The notes under the pieces are model-generated. The model saw nothing but the letters and a program-made list of their open reading frames with translations, did not search any database and was not told the origin of the DNA. A DNA stretch of 33,534 bases. Source: Arthrobacter sp. Soil736 (GTDB taxonomy: Bacteria > Actinomycetota > Actinomycetes > Actinomycetales > Micrococcaceae). Made by a program: the position numbers and the translations under genes. The stretch covers positions 1-33,534 of the forward strand of contig NZ_LMSB01000073.1 of assembly GCF_001428005.1 (NCBI RefSeq). The letters are read 5' to 3'. Positions 17,083 through 25,510 of this stretch are shown here, piece after piece (positions within the stretch are counted from its first letter, which is position 1; every line of letters begins with the position of its first letter).

Positions 17083-18633
17083 ATGATCGCATCAACAACC
17101 GTGGCTGAAGCACGCCCAAAATCAGCCGAAGAAACCGCCTACAGGCGCACAAAATTTGCGAATCTCCCAGGAGGAGCGTTCTTCGAGGGCCAGTGGCAAA
17201 CCGCCGACATGACCCTTGAAGTAAGGGACCCTGAAGACGGTGTCCTGCTGGGGCGCGTATGCACCTCCACGGCGGAGGACGTCCGGAGGGCGATCGCGCA
17301 CATCCACCGCCACCTGCAGCTTGAGGAGTGGCCGTTGCGTGCCCGCCGTCAGGCGCTGGAAAAGGCAGCCCAGCTGCTGGCAGAACAGGCTGACAGGTTC
17401 GCCAACATCATTGCTTCGGAGAGCAGCAAAACCATCACCGAAGCCGAGCGCGAGGTCCGCCGCTGCATGGAGACCTTCAGGCTCTCTGCCGCAGCGTCCG
17501 GCGAGCTCACGGGAGAGACGCTGGGCTTTGAGGACAGCATGGCCGGTGGCAACAAGATCGGCTGGTACAGCCGCAAGCCGGTGGGGATCGTTGCCGCCAT
17601 CACCCCGTTCAACGACCCGCTGAACCTCGTGGCTCACAAGCTGGGCCCGGCACTCATCGGAGGCAACGGCGTCGTACTTAAGCCATCGGCCCGCACCCCG
17701 CTGACCGGGCTGGCCCTTGTCCAGCTGCTGCTCGAAGCGGGCGTCCCGTCCGGACGCATCGCGGCGATCGTGAGCGGCCCGGGCGTTGCCGAAGCGCTCG
17801 TCACCGATGACCAGGTCGACCTGATTTCCTTCACCGGCGGTCCCCAGACGGCGGAACGCATCGCGGCTGCCGCCGGTGCCAAGAAGATCCTCTCCGAGCT
17901 CGGCGGCAACAACGCCACGATCGTCTGCGCCGACGCCGATGCGATCCCGGCAGCCAATGCCATCGTGGCTGGAGCCTTTGGCGTGGCCGGGCAGAACTGC
18001 CTCTCGGTTCAGCGCGTCTACGTGCACATCTCGCTGTTCGAGGAGGTACTCGAGCACGTAACGCGCGGCACAAAGGCCCTCGGGACCGGGCCGAAGCTCG
18101 ACCGGAACACCGACGTCGGCCCTCTCATTTCCGAGGCCGAGGCCCGGCGGGTCGAGGAATGGGTGAACGAGGCCAAAGCCGCCGGTGCGCGCGTCCACGC
18201 CGGCGGGAAGCGGCGCAGCTCCTACTATGAGCCGACGGTCCTGACCGATGTGCCCGCGGAATGCAGAGTGATCCGTGACGAAGTGTTCGGACCCGTCGTC
18301 AGCATCATGCCCTTTATCAGTGTCGCGGACGCTATCCACGCCGCCAACAGCTCCGACTACGGCCTTCAGGCCGGTGTCTTCACACAATCCATCGACCAGG
18401 CGCTGGCCATCGCGGAGAAGCTGCACGTGGGCGCCGTGGTGATCAACGAGACCAGCGACGTCCGAATCGATTCCATGCCCTTTGGCGGATTCAAGAAGTC
18501 CGGAGTAGGGCGGGAAGGCGTCAGGTATGCCGTCCACGAGATGACAGAGCCTAAAAGCACCATCGTCAACCTTGGAGGATCCGGTGCCCGCTGGCAACAG
18601 CTGCCGGGCGTGCCAGAGCGGAAAATGTCATGA
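17083..18633 (+). CDS. NAD(P)-dependent aldehyde dehydrogenase
   Basis: 516 residues from ATG 17083 after AAGGGTTCCC; upstream codons belong to the flavoprotein in another frame. The catalytic residues are Glu272 in SELGGNNATIV and Cys306 in GQNCLSVQRVYV. ITPFNDPLNLVAHKLGPA is the cofactor-binding stretch; the usual Trp-Asn pair is replaced by Phe-Asn, as in phosphonoacetaldehyde or lactaldehyde-type dehydrogenases. It should oxidise the aldehyde from the preceding flavoenzyme to an acid. An N-terminal extension of about 30 residues is longer than average. Its stop overlaps the next start (ATGA). Confidence 0.9.
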   Translation: MIASTTVAEARPKSAEETAYRRTKFANLPGGAFFEGQWQTADMTLEVRDPEDGVLLGRVCTSTAEDVRRAIAHIHRHLQLEEWPLRARRQALEKAAQLLAEQADRFANIIASESSKTITEAEREVRRCMETFRLSAAASGELTGETLGFEDSMAGGNKIGWYSRKPVGIVAAITPFNDPLNLVAHKLGPALIGGNGVVLKPSARTPLTGLALVQLLLEAGVPSGRIAAIVSGPGVAEALVTDDQVDLISFTGGPQTAERIAAAAGAKKILSELGGNNATIVCADADAIPAANAIVAGAFGVAGQNCLSVQRVYVHISLFEEVLEHVTRGTKALGTGPKLDRNTDVGPLISEAEARRVEEWVNEAKAAGARVHAGGKRRSSYYEPTVLTDVPAECRVIRDEVFGPVVSIMPFISVADAIHAANSSDYGLQAGVFTQSIDQALAIAEKLHVGAVVINETSDVRIDSMPFGGFKKSGVGREGVRYAVHEMTEPKSTIVNLGGSGARWQQLPGVPERKMS

Positions 18634-19727
18634 CCACGCACAAAATCGCTGTTATCCCCGGCGACGGCATCGGGAACGAAGTAGTCCCCGCCGCTGTCGA
18701 CTGCCTCGAGCGGATCGCGGAACTCCACTCCCTGGACCTGGAGTTCACGTATTTCGACTGGGGATCCGAATACTATGCCCGGCACGGACGGATGATGGCA
18801 GCTGACGGGCTGGAGCAGCTGGCCAAACACCACGCCATTTTCCTGGGCGCGGTGGGCTCCCCGGAGGTCCCCGATGCAGAGTCGCTGTGGGGGCTGCTGA
18901 TCCCCATCCGCCGTGAGTTCCAGCAGTACATCAACCTTCGTCCGGTCAAAACGCTCGACGGCGTCGCGTCACCGCTCGCGGCTAAGAACCCCATCGATCT
19001 CCTCATCGTCCGGGAAAACAACGAAGGCGAATATTCGGAGGTCGGCGGCCGGATGTACCGTGGCCTGCCCGAGGAAAGCGCCATGCAGACCACCGTCATT
19101 ACCCGTCTGGGCGTCCTGCGGGCAGCGCACTATGCGGCACGACTGGCTGCGACGAGGCGCGGACAGCTCACCTCGGCCACCAAGAGCAACGGCATCGTGC
19201 ACACCATGCCGTTCTGGGACGAGGTCGTTGCCGAAACGGTCCGCGAGTACCCGGATGTCACCCTCACCAGCGAGCTGGTGGATGCACTCGCCGCGCACCT
19301 TGTCCTGAAGCCCTGGACCTTTGACGTCATTGTTGCCTCCAACCTGTTCGGCGACATCCTGTCGGACCTTGGCAGCTCTGTTACGGGCTCTATCGGCCTG
19401 GCGCCCAGCGCAAACCTGAACCCGGAGGGCGACTTCCCGTCCCTCTTCGAGCCGGTTCACGGCTCGGCCCCGGACATTGCCGGCAAGGGCCTGGCTAACC
19501 CGGTGGGGCAGATCTGGTCGGGGGCCATGATGCTTGAGCATCTCGGCCACCCTGAGGCGGCCGCCCACCTTCAGGCCGCGTTCGAGTCGGCCCTGCGCGA
19601 CGGCTTCGGCACCCGCGACGTGGGCGGGACCTCTTCGACGTCGGAATTCACCGCCGCGGTACTGTCCGCGATCGATGCACTCGCCGCGAACCAGGCGGTC
19701 GCCGTCGCCGCAACGCCGGCCTCATGA
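18630..19727 (+). CDS. Tartrate/D-malate-type dehydrogenase (isocitrate/isopropylmalate family)
   Basis: 365 residues. IPGDGIGNEVVPAA opens the beta-decarboxylating dehydrogenase fold. INLRPVKTL and VRENNEGEYSEVGGR form the substrate site and resemble tartrate dehydrogenase/DmlA rather than LeuB. TKSNGI carries the catalytic Lys, ASNLFGDILSDLGSS the metal-binding Asp residues, and FEPVHGSAPDIAGKG the NAD site. The family oxidises and decarboxylates D-malate, tartrate or 3-substituted malates to oxo acids. It is coupled by ATGA overlaps at both ends, so a hydroxydiacid intermediate in this pathway is inferred. Confidence 0.88.
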   Translation: MTTHKIAVIPGDGIGNEVVPAAVDCLERIAELHSLDLEFTYFDWGSEYYARHGRMMAADGLEQLAKHHAIFLGAVGSPEVPDAESLWGLLIPIRREFQQYINLRPVKTLDGVASPLAAKNPIDLLIVRENNEGEYSEVGGRMYRGLPEESAMQTTVITRLGVLRAAHYAARLAATRRGQLTSATKSNGIVHTMPFWDEVVAETVREYPDVTLTSELVDALAAHLVLKPWTFDVIVASNLFGDILSDLGSSVTGSIGLAPSANLNPEGDFPSLFEPVHGSAPDIAGKGLANPVGQIWSGAMMLEHLGHPEAAAHLQAAFESALRDGFGTRDVGGTSSTSEFTAAVLSAIDALAANQAVAVAATPAS

Positions 19728-20707
19728 CCGTGGCCCGGGAACGCAAACGGCCGGTCGCCGCAGTCCTTTACCGGGAGGCGCTCCCGGCGCGTCTGGCAGA
19801 GATCGAGGAGCTTGCCGAGGTCCGGCTAACCAAGGCTGATGGTCTGGCCAAGGCGCTGGACGGCGCGGACGTGCTGTACCAGTGGCATTCGTTCTCGCCG
19901 GCGCTGCGGGAGAACTGGGATGCTGCATCGTCCCTTCAATGGGTCCATGTCTCTGCGGCGGGAGTCAGCCAGCTGCTTTTCGATGAACTGATCTGCAGCA
20001 ATATCGTCTACACCAACTCCCGCGGGGTCCTCAGCCGTGCCATCGCAGAGTTTGCGCTCGGCTTCGTCCTGGACACGGCCAAGGACGCGCAAGGTTCGTT
20101 CAGGCTGCAGCAGCAACAGCGCTGGCAGCACCGCGTTACCCGCAAGATCCAGGGCCAACGCGTTTTGGTGGTTGGTACCGGGTCGATCGGCCGCGAAATT
20201 TCCCGCTTGTTCCGGGCGGTGGGCATGGACGTCAGCGGAGCTGGAAGGAATGCCCGCCCGACGGATTCGGACTTCGACCGGATCCACTCCTCCCGGGATC
20301 TGGCCGCAGTGGTCCAAGACTATGACTACCTCGTGCTCGCAGCGCCGCTGACCAACGAGACCCGCGGATTGGTGGATGCCGAAGTCCTCGGCGCCATGAA
20401 GCAGACCGCTTGCCTGATCAACGTGGGGCGGGGGGAACTCGTTTATACGGGCGCCCTGACGGAAGCATTGGCGTCGCGCTCCATAGCTGCCGCCGCCCTT
20501 GATGTTGTGCACCCGGAACCGCTGCCCGAAGGGCACGCTCTGTGGGGCATGGAGAATGTCATCATCACACCCCATATGAGCGGTGACACCGAAGACTACC
20601 TCGACGATCTTGGCAAACTGTTCGTCGACAATCTGAGGCGGTTCTGCAACGGCGAACCCTTGCAGAACGTCGTGGACAAGGAACTTGGCTTCGTCTCTGC
20701 TTCCTGA
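19724..20707 (+). CDS. D-2-hydroxyacid dehydrogenase (NAD-binding)
   Basis: 327 residues. The catalytic domain is N-terminal, then a Rossmann domain with VLVVGTGSIGREISRLF. The Arg/Glu/His triad is visible as Arg in CLINVGRGELV, Glu in VVHPEPLPEGHALW and His in VIITPHMSGD. The NAD-specificity Asp after beta-2 is not obvious (VSGAGRNARPTD), and Arg there favours NADP. It would interconvert a 2-oxo acid and a D-2-hydroxy acid, possibly acting on the product of the upstream dehydrogenase. It overlaps that gene by ATGA. About 95 bases containing a long inverted repeat separate it from the aspartase. Confidence 0.88.
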   Translation: MTVARERKRPVAAVLYREALPARLAEIEELAEVRLTKADGLAKALDGADVLYQWHSFSPALRENWDAASSLQWVHVSAAGVSQLLFDELICSNIVYTNSRGVLSRAIAEFALGFVLDTAKDAQGSFRLQQQQRWQHRVTRKIQGQRVLVVGTGSIGREISRLFRAVGMDVSGAGRNARPTDSDFDRIHSSRDLAAVVQDYDYLVLAAPLTNETRGLVDAEVLGAMKQTACLINVGRGELVYTGALTEALASRSIAAAALDVVHPEPLPEGHALWGMENVIITPHMSGDTEDYLDDLGKLFVDNLRRFCNGEPLQNVVDKELGFVSAS

Positions 20708-20730
20708 ACCCTCCCTAACCAACCAACCCA

Positions 20731-20788
20731 TCGATTGCTCCGTATGTGCCGTTTCGAGCGCCCACAAGGGCACTTACGGAGCAATCGA
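20731..20788. repeat. 20-bp inverted repeat upstream of the aspartase
   Basis: The arms TCGATTGCTCCGTATGTGCC (20731-20750) and GGCACTTACGGAGCAATCGA (20769-20788) pair at 19 of 20 positions around an 18-base loop. There is no T-run. It ends 15 bases before the aspartase ATG, so in RNA it would sit just ahead of the ribosome site. It could be a REP-like element, a processing site or a regulatory hairpin. Confidence 0.8.
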
Positions 20789-20803
20789 CACAAGGATTGA
20801 GAC

Positions 20804-22346
20804 ATGACCGAGAAATCGTCCCTTTTGGAAACCACAGGAAGCAGGACAGAGACCGACTTTATGGGCGTCCGGGAGATCCCAGCCACCGCATACTGGGGGA
20901 TCCAAACCCTGCGTGCAGTGGAGAACTTCCCGATTACCGGCACGGCGATCTCCGCGTACCCGATGCTCGTCAAAGCGCTGGCCCAGGTCAAGCATGCAGC
21001 GCTGCTGGCAAACTTCGATCTCGGCCTGATTGATCAGGTGAAAAAGGACGCAATCGCGCGCGCCTGCCAGGACATAGAACAGGGCCGGCTGCTGGAGCAG
21101 TTCGTCGTGGATGTGATCCAAGGCGGGGCCGGTACCTCGACGAACATGAATGCCAACGAGGTCATTGCCAACCGTGCACTGGAGCATCTGGGACTCGACA
21201 AAGGTGAGTATTCCACCATTCATCCGAATGGGGACGTGAACCTGGGCCAGTCAACCAACGATGTACCCCACGGCGATCAAGATCGCCACGATCCAGGGCG
21301 CCCTTGTGCTGCTGGCAGCCATGGCACATCTTCGCAGAGCGCTGGCGCGGAAGGCTGTGGAGTTCGACGACGTGGTGAAAGTTGGCAGGACGCAACTGCA
21401 GGATGCGGTGCCCATGACCCTTGGTCAGGAGTTCAGCACCTATGCGGTGATGGTTGACGAGGACGAACGCCGGATTCGCGAAGCCCTGGTTCACCTGCAC
21501 GAGATCAACCTCGGTGCGACCGCCATCGGCACCGGCATCAACACCCATCCACGATATGCCGCCGAGGCCTGCACTCACTTACAGCGCATCACCGGGCTGC
21601 CGCTGGTCACGGCAGGCAACCTCGTGGAAGCGACCCAGGACTGCGGTGCCTTCGTGCTGTTCTCCGGGACCCTGAAACGCGTGGCCGTGAAGCTGTCGAA
21701 AATCTGTAACGACCTGCGGCTGCTCTCCTCCGGACCCAGGGCGGGCTTCGCCGAAATCAACCTTCCCCCACGCCAGGCAGGATCGAGCATCATGCCCGGG
21801 AAAGTGAACCCGGTCATTCCGGAGGTGGTGAACCAGGTCGCCTTTGAGGTTATCGGCAACGACCTGACCATCACCATGGCGGCCGAGGCCGGGCAGCTGC
21901 AGCTGAACGCCTTTGAACCGATCATCGCGCGCTCCCTGTTCGCCAGCCTGACCCACCTCACGGCAGCATGCACCACGCTGGCGGACCACTGCATCGACGG
22001 GATCACCGCCAACAAGGAATACCTGCGTTCCCAGGTCGAAGCGAGCATCGGTGTCGTCACCATCCTCAACCCGCTCATCGGCTACGACGCGGCAACCTCC
22101 ATCGCCCGCCAGGCACTCTCCACTGGCCGTAGCGTCACCTCCCTTGTCCTCGAACGCGGACTACTCACGGCCGATGAACTCGACGAAATCCTCCGCCCCG
22201 AACACCTGGCCAACCCGCACGCCCACACCCCGGACTTTGTCGCCCCTCTAGACCGGGTCCATGTAGAAACGGAGCCATATGCCCACCCTTGCCAAAGCCT
22301 ATGTCGCTGTCTCGGCGATGTCGCCCCTGCAGCCCGGCACCATTGA
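20804..22346 (+). pseudogene. aspA: Aspartate ammonia-lyase family gene with frameshift
   Basis: The frame from ATG 20804 (AAGGATTGAGAC in front) matches aspartase through NLGQSTNDV at about 21262, then loses homology. The next frame resumes at once with YPTAIKIATIQGALVLLAAM and runs to 22346, including the catalytic loop signature GSSIMPGKVNPVIPEV. The normal family sequence is STNDVYPTA, so the break equals loss of two bases (GATGTGTACCCC to GATGTACCCC fits). Together the halves would give about 515 residues, longer than the usual 470-480, because the tail runs 68 bases into the alcohol dehydrogenase gene. Intact, it would deaminate aspartate to fumarate. A sequencing error cannot be excluded. 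Confidence 0.85.
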
Positions 22347-23322
22347 ACGCCGCGAACCCGGTGAGTTTGAGGTGCAGATCGCCATCAAATTCATAGGGAT
22401 CTGTCACTCCGATATCCACACAGCGCGAGGCGAGTGGGCTAGCGTCAATTACCCCGTGGTCGTTGGGCATGAAATTGTCGGCGTCGTGGAGGCCGTTGGA
22501 ACCAAGGTGACGCGTCATGCAGTGGGGGACCGTGTGGGAGTGGGCTGCTTTGTGGATTCCTGCCGTGAATGCGACAACTGCCGTGCCGGCGAGGAACAGT
22601 ATTGTTTGTCCGGGGCGACCAGCACCTACAACTCTATGGGCCGGGACGGCCTGCCGACTGCGGGTGGCTACAGCACCAGCATCGTCGTGGACGAGAAGTA
22701 TGTACTGCGGATTCCTGACGGCATTTCGCTTGAGGTCGCCGCCCCTTTGTTGTGCGCGGGCATCACCATGTACTCGCCCCTGCGGAACTGGAACGCCGGA
22801 CCCGGGAAGCGCGTAGCCATTATTGGTATGGGAGGGCTCGGCCACATGGGCGTCAAGATCGCGGCTGCCTTGGGCGCGGAGGTCACAGTACTCAGCCAGT
22901 CGCTCAAGAAGCAGGAGGACGCGCTCCGGCTTGGGGCGGAGCATTACTATGCCACGTCCGCCCCCTCCACCTTCGAGATTCTGAGGGGTCATTTTGATCT
23001 GATCATCAACACGGTCTCGGCTGATACCGACGTCGACGAGTACCTTTCGCTGCTTGCTTTGGACGGCTCCATGGTTCTCGTGGGGCTGCCATCGAAACCG
23101 CTGACGCAACGCGCCTGGTCACTGGTCAGCTTCCGACGCAGCCTCTCCGGATCCAAGATGGGCGGGATACGGCAGACCCAGGAGATGCTCAACTTCTGTG
23201 CCGCCCACGGGCTCGGGGCCGAGGTGGAGGTCATTCCGGCCAGCAAAATCAACGACGCCTATGAACGCGTCCTGGCCAGTGACGTGCGGTACCGCTTTGT
23301 CATTGACGCGGCAACGTTCTGA
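22279..23322 (+). CDS. Zinc-dependent NAD(P) alcohol dehydrogenase (AdhC/YahK type)
   Basis: 347 residues from ATG 22279, with ACGGAG in front. Catalytic zinc ligands are suggested by GICHSDIH and GHE; structural zinc by CRECDNC ending in EEQYC. The cofactor domain has AIIGMGGLGHMGVKIA, followed by VLSQSLKKQEDALRLGA, a Ser/Lys pattern typical of NADPH-preferring cinnamyl alcohol dehydrogenase-like enzymes. It would reduce or oxidise an aldehyde/alcohol, perhaps as a relief valve for aldehydes made upstream. It is the last gene of the rightward operon, and its start lies within the aspartase tail. Confidence 0.92.
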   Translation: MPTLAKAYVAVSAMSPLQPGTIERREPGEFEVQIAIKFIGICHSDIHTARGEWASVNYPVVVGHEIVGVVEAVGTKVTRHAVGDRVGVGCFVDSCRECDNCRAGEEQYCLSGATSTYNSMGRDGLPTAGGYSTSIVVDEKYVLRIPDGISLEVAAPLLCAGITMYSPLRNWNAGPGKRVAIIGMGGLGHMGVKIAAALGAEVTVLSQSLKKQEDALRLGAEHYYATSAPSTFEILRGHFDLIINTVSADTDVDEYLSLLALDGSMVLVGLPSKPLTQRAWSLVSFRRSLSGSKMGGIRQTQEMLNFCAAHGLGAEVEVIPASKINDAYERVLASDVRYRFVIDAATF

Positions 23323-23402
23323 GCCGGGTCAACCGCGCGGCCCCGCGAACATCAGGACTGCAGTCCGACAGGGCCATCTGCGTATGCGCTCGACGTCGGC
23401 CG

Positions 23403-24149
23403 CTAGCGCGCCGCCGTCCCGGAAAGCGAGGCTGCGGGCGCCTTGGCTTCCGGCGCCTTCGCGTCCGGCCTCCGGTTGCTTGTGGCAGCTCCCAGGCCGG
23501 CTACGGCCACGCTAAGGATCGCGGACAGCAGGACTCCAAACCCGACATGAACGTTCAGGAGAGCGGCGCCCGCTGCCGCACCGGCCAGGATCAGGATGAC
23601 CGCCCCGAACCGCCGGCCCCAGTGCTGCCCGGTTCCCCCGCCCAGCCTCGAATCCGCGGCGAGGCCTGTGAGCGTCGAGGTCACCACGACGGTGGTGACA
23701 TCCTTGACGCTGAGGTGCCGGGCGGTGGCGGCCTGCATTCCCATGGCCGCCGCCATCGCGCCGGTGACGACGACGGTCACCGGATCGCCTTCCCGCGGTG
23801 CGTGGGCGAACAGGACGGCGGCGATCCCACCGAGGATGAGGCCCACGGCGGCAAGGAGAACGGTGGTCCTGCGGCTCCAGGCGGCAGCCTCGGGCTTGAG
23901 CGTCCGGCCGGCAATGACCGCGCCGGTCATGAACGCCGCGAGGGCGACGGCGGGGCCGAGCACGGGCAGCCCGTCGGCGCCGACCAGCGCCATGCCAAGG
24001 ATGACGACGTTCCCGGTCATGTTGCCCGTGAACACGCGGTCCAGTCCGAGATAGCCGACGGCGTCAATCACCCCGGTGGAAAACGTCAGGACCAGCATCA
24101 GGACCAGATGCAGGCGGGCGGGATCAGAGTGTTTCAGGCGGGCAAACAT
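23403..24149 (-). CDS. DUF1275 (YoaK-like) membrane protein
   Basis: 248 residues from ATG 24149, chosen because FARLKHSDPARLHLVLMLVLTFSTG fits the family start and the upstream extension is basic low-complexity sequence. Six or so hydrophobic helices are visible; the motifs STGVIDAVGYLGLDRVFTGNMTGNVV and GMQAATARHLSVKDVTTVVVTSTLTGLA are the conserved DUF1275 signatures. The family's role is not established, though transport has been suggested. It follows the amidase by about 70 bases on the same strand, and converges on the alcohol dehydrogenase. Confidence 0.9.
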   Translation of the reverse strand: MFARLKHSDPARLHLVLMLVLTFSTGVIDAVGYLGLDRVFTGNMTGNVVILGMALVGADGLPVLGPAVALAAFMTGAVIAGRTLKPEAAAWSRRTTVLLAAVGLILGGIAAVLFAHAPREGDPVTVVVTGAMAAAMGMQAATARHLSVKDVTTVVVTSTLTGLAADSRLGGGTGQHWGRRFGAVILILAGAAAGAALLNVHVGFGVLLSAILSVAVAGLGAATSNRRPDAKAPEAKAPAASLSGTAAR

Positions 24150-24220
24150 AGGGAGTCTTTCGCTGGTTGGAATTTGGACGGGATCCGAGCGGCCGCGGGA
24201 ATGGTGGCGGCCGGGAGGCG

Positions 24221-25510
24221 TCATGGGACGGCGAGCGTGCCGGCAAGGCGGATGAGCGCGGCGTCGCTGCCGGCCGGGCCGATGAGGCTGACGCCGCACG
24301 GCAGCCCGTCCCCGGTGGACAGCGGGACATTGACTGCCGGGAGGCCGGCGATGCCCGCGATGCAGGTCAGCTGCATGGTGGAGCGGCGGACGGCCTCGAT
24401 GCTCTCGCCTCCGACGGCGGCCGCGTCGATGGGAAGGGCCACCGACGACGCGCTGGGAAGCACCAGCACGCCGCTGCCGACCACGGAGCGGATGTACCCC
24501 CTCGCGGCGGAGAGCAGTTCACGGGCAGCACCGCATTCGCCCGGCCTGATCTCTGACGCCGTCCGGAACCGCGCGGCGACGTCCGCTCCCAGGGAGTCCC
24601 AGTGCCGGCTGATCCACCACCCGTAGCAGTCCCACGCCTCGTAGCCCTGGACTGTCTGGAAGGCGGAGAGCCATCCGGGCAGCCCCGCCATCCGGAAACC
24701 GGTCCGCTCCAGCGGCGGGATTCCGGTGCCTGCGGCCCAGTCATGGAGGAATTTGTCGACAGCGGCGCGGACGTCCGGTTCGGCAAGCGCCAGCAGCTCC
24801 GGCGCGAAACGCGCCTCCTGCAGAATCCCGTCGTGCAGAGTCGCGTCCGGTGGATTCACGTCCGGCGGCGGCGCCTCCGGGCGGCTGGCCGGCAGCAGGA
24901 CGTTCCCGACGGCGGCCAGCGTCCCGGCGTCGCGGGTCATCCAGCCCACGGTGTCGAAGGAGGGTGCCAGCGGCAGGAGCCCGCGGACGGAGACGGCGCC
25001 GTGGGTGGTGCGGATTCCGTACAGTCCCTGGTAGGCCGCGGGGACGCGGATGGAGCCACCCGTGTCCGTGCCCAGCCCGATGTCGGCCCGGCCAAGGGAA
25101 ACCGCGCTGGCAGAACCGGAGGACGACCCGCCGCTGATCCTGTCCGGGGCCTTCGGATTGGGCGGAGTGCCGTAGTGCGTGTTGGTGCCGGCCAGGCTGT
25201 AGGCGAATTCGTCGGTGCGGGCGATCCCGGCGACCACGGCACCGGCGGCCAACAGCGCGGCCGGTGCGGCCGCCGTCGTCGTTTCCGGACGCGCCTCCGC
25301 CAGCCATTCCTCGCTGCCGGCGCCGGTGGCGAATCCTTCGAGGGCGAACAGGTCCTTGACGGCCACCCGCATTCCCTGCAGCGGCCCGGTTCCGGTCGCC
25401 GCCACGAGCGGATCGCCGAAAGTCCGCCAGACCCGGCCGTCCACGGCCGGTGCCGGGGTGGCCGGCGGGGTGTCCGTGCCTGATGCCGTCATCGCGTGCC
25501 GTCCCGTCAT
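24221..25510 (-). CDS. Amidase-signature family hydrolase
   Basis: 429 residues from ATG 25510, overlapping the acetamidase stop by ATGA. The Ser-cisSer-Lys triad is complete: Lys52 in VAVKDLF, Ser129 in GGSSSGSA and Ser153 in GTDTGGSIR. The family hydrolyses C-N bonds of amides, including allophanate, indoleacetamide and nylon-type oligomers. The substrate side is divergent and I cannot choose among these. No GatB or GatC is nearby, so it is not the tRNA amidotransferase subunit. Coupling to a second amide hydrolase and an MFS carrier suggests use of an amide as nitrogen or carbon source. Confidence 0.9.
   Translation of the reverse strand: MTGRHAMTASGTDTPPATPAPAVDGRVWRTFGDPLVAATGTGPLQGMRVAVKDLFALEGFATGAGSEEWLAEARPETTTAAAPAALLAAGAVVAGIARTDEFAYSLAGTNTHYGTPPNPKAPDRISGGSSSGSASAVSLGRADIGLGTDTGGSIRVPAAYQGLYGIRTTHGAVSVRGLLPLAPSFDTVGWMTRDAGTLAAVGNVLLPASRPEAPPPDVNPPDATLHDGILQEARFAPELLALAEPDVRAAVDKFLHDWAAGTGIPPLERTGFRMAGLPGWLSAFQTVQGYEAWDCYGWWISRHWDSLGADVAARFRTASEIRPGECGAARELLSAARGYIRSVVGSGVLVLPSASSVALPIDAAAVGGESIEAVRRSTMQLTCIAGIAGLPAVNVPLSTGDGLPCGVSLIGPAGSDAALIRLAGTLAVP

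Noticed and set aside
15068..18597. Long open frames on the minus strand opposite the rightward operon (459 and 491 codons)
   Set aside because: They mirror strong coding genes on the plus strand; long antisense frames are common in GC-rich DNA and no domain is readable.
23355..23366. GGACTGCAGTCC palindrome between the alcohol dehydrogenase and DUF1275 genes
   Set aside because: Twelve bases of self-complementarity without a loop or T-run, between convergent genes, is weak evidence for either a terminator or an operator.
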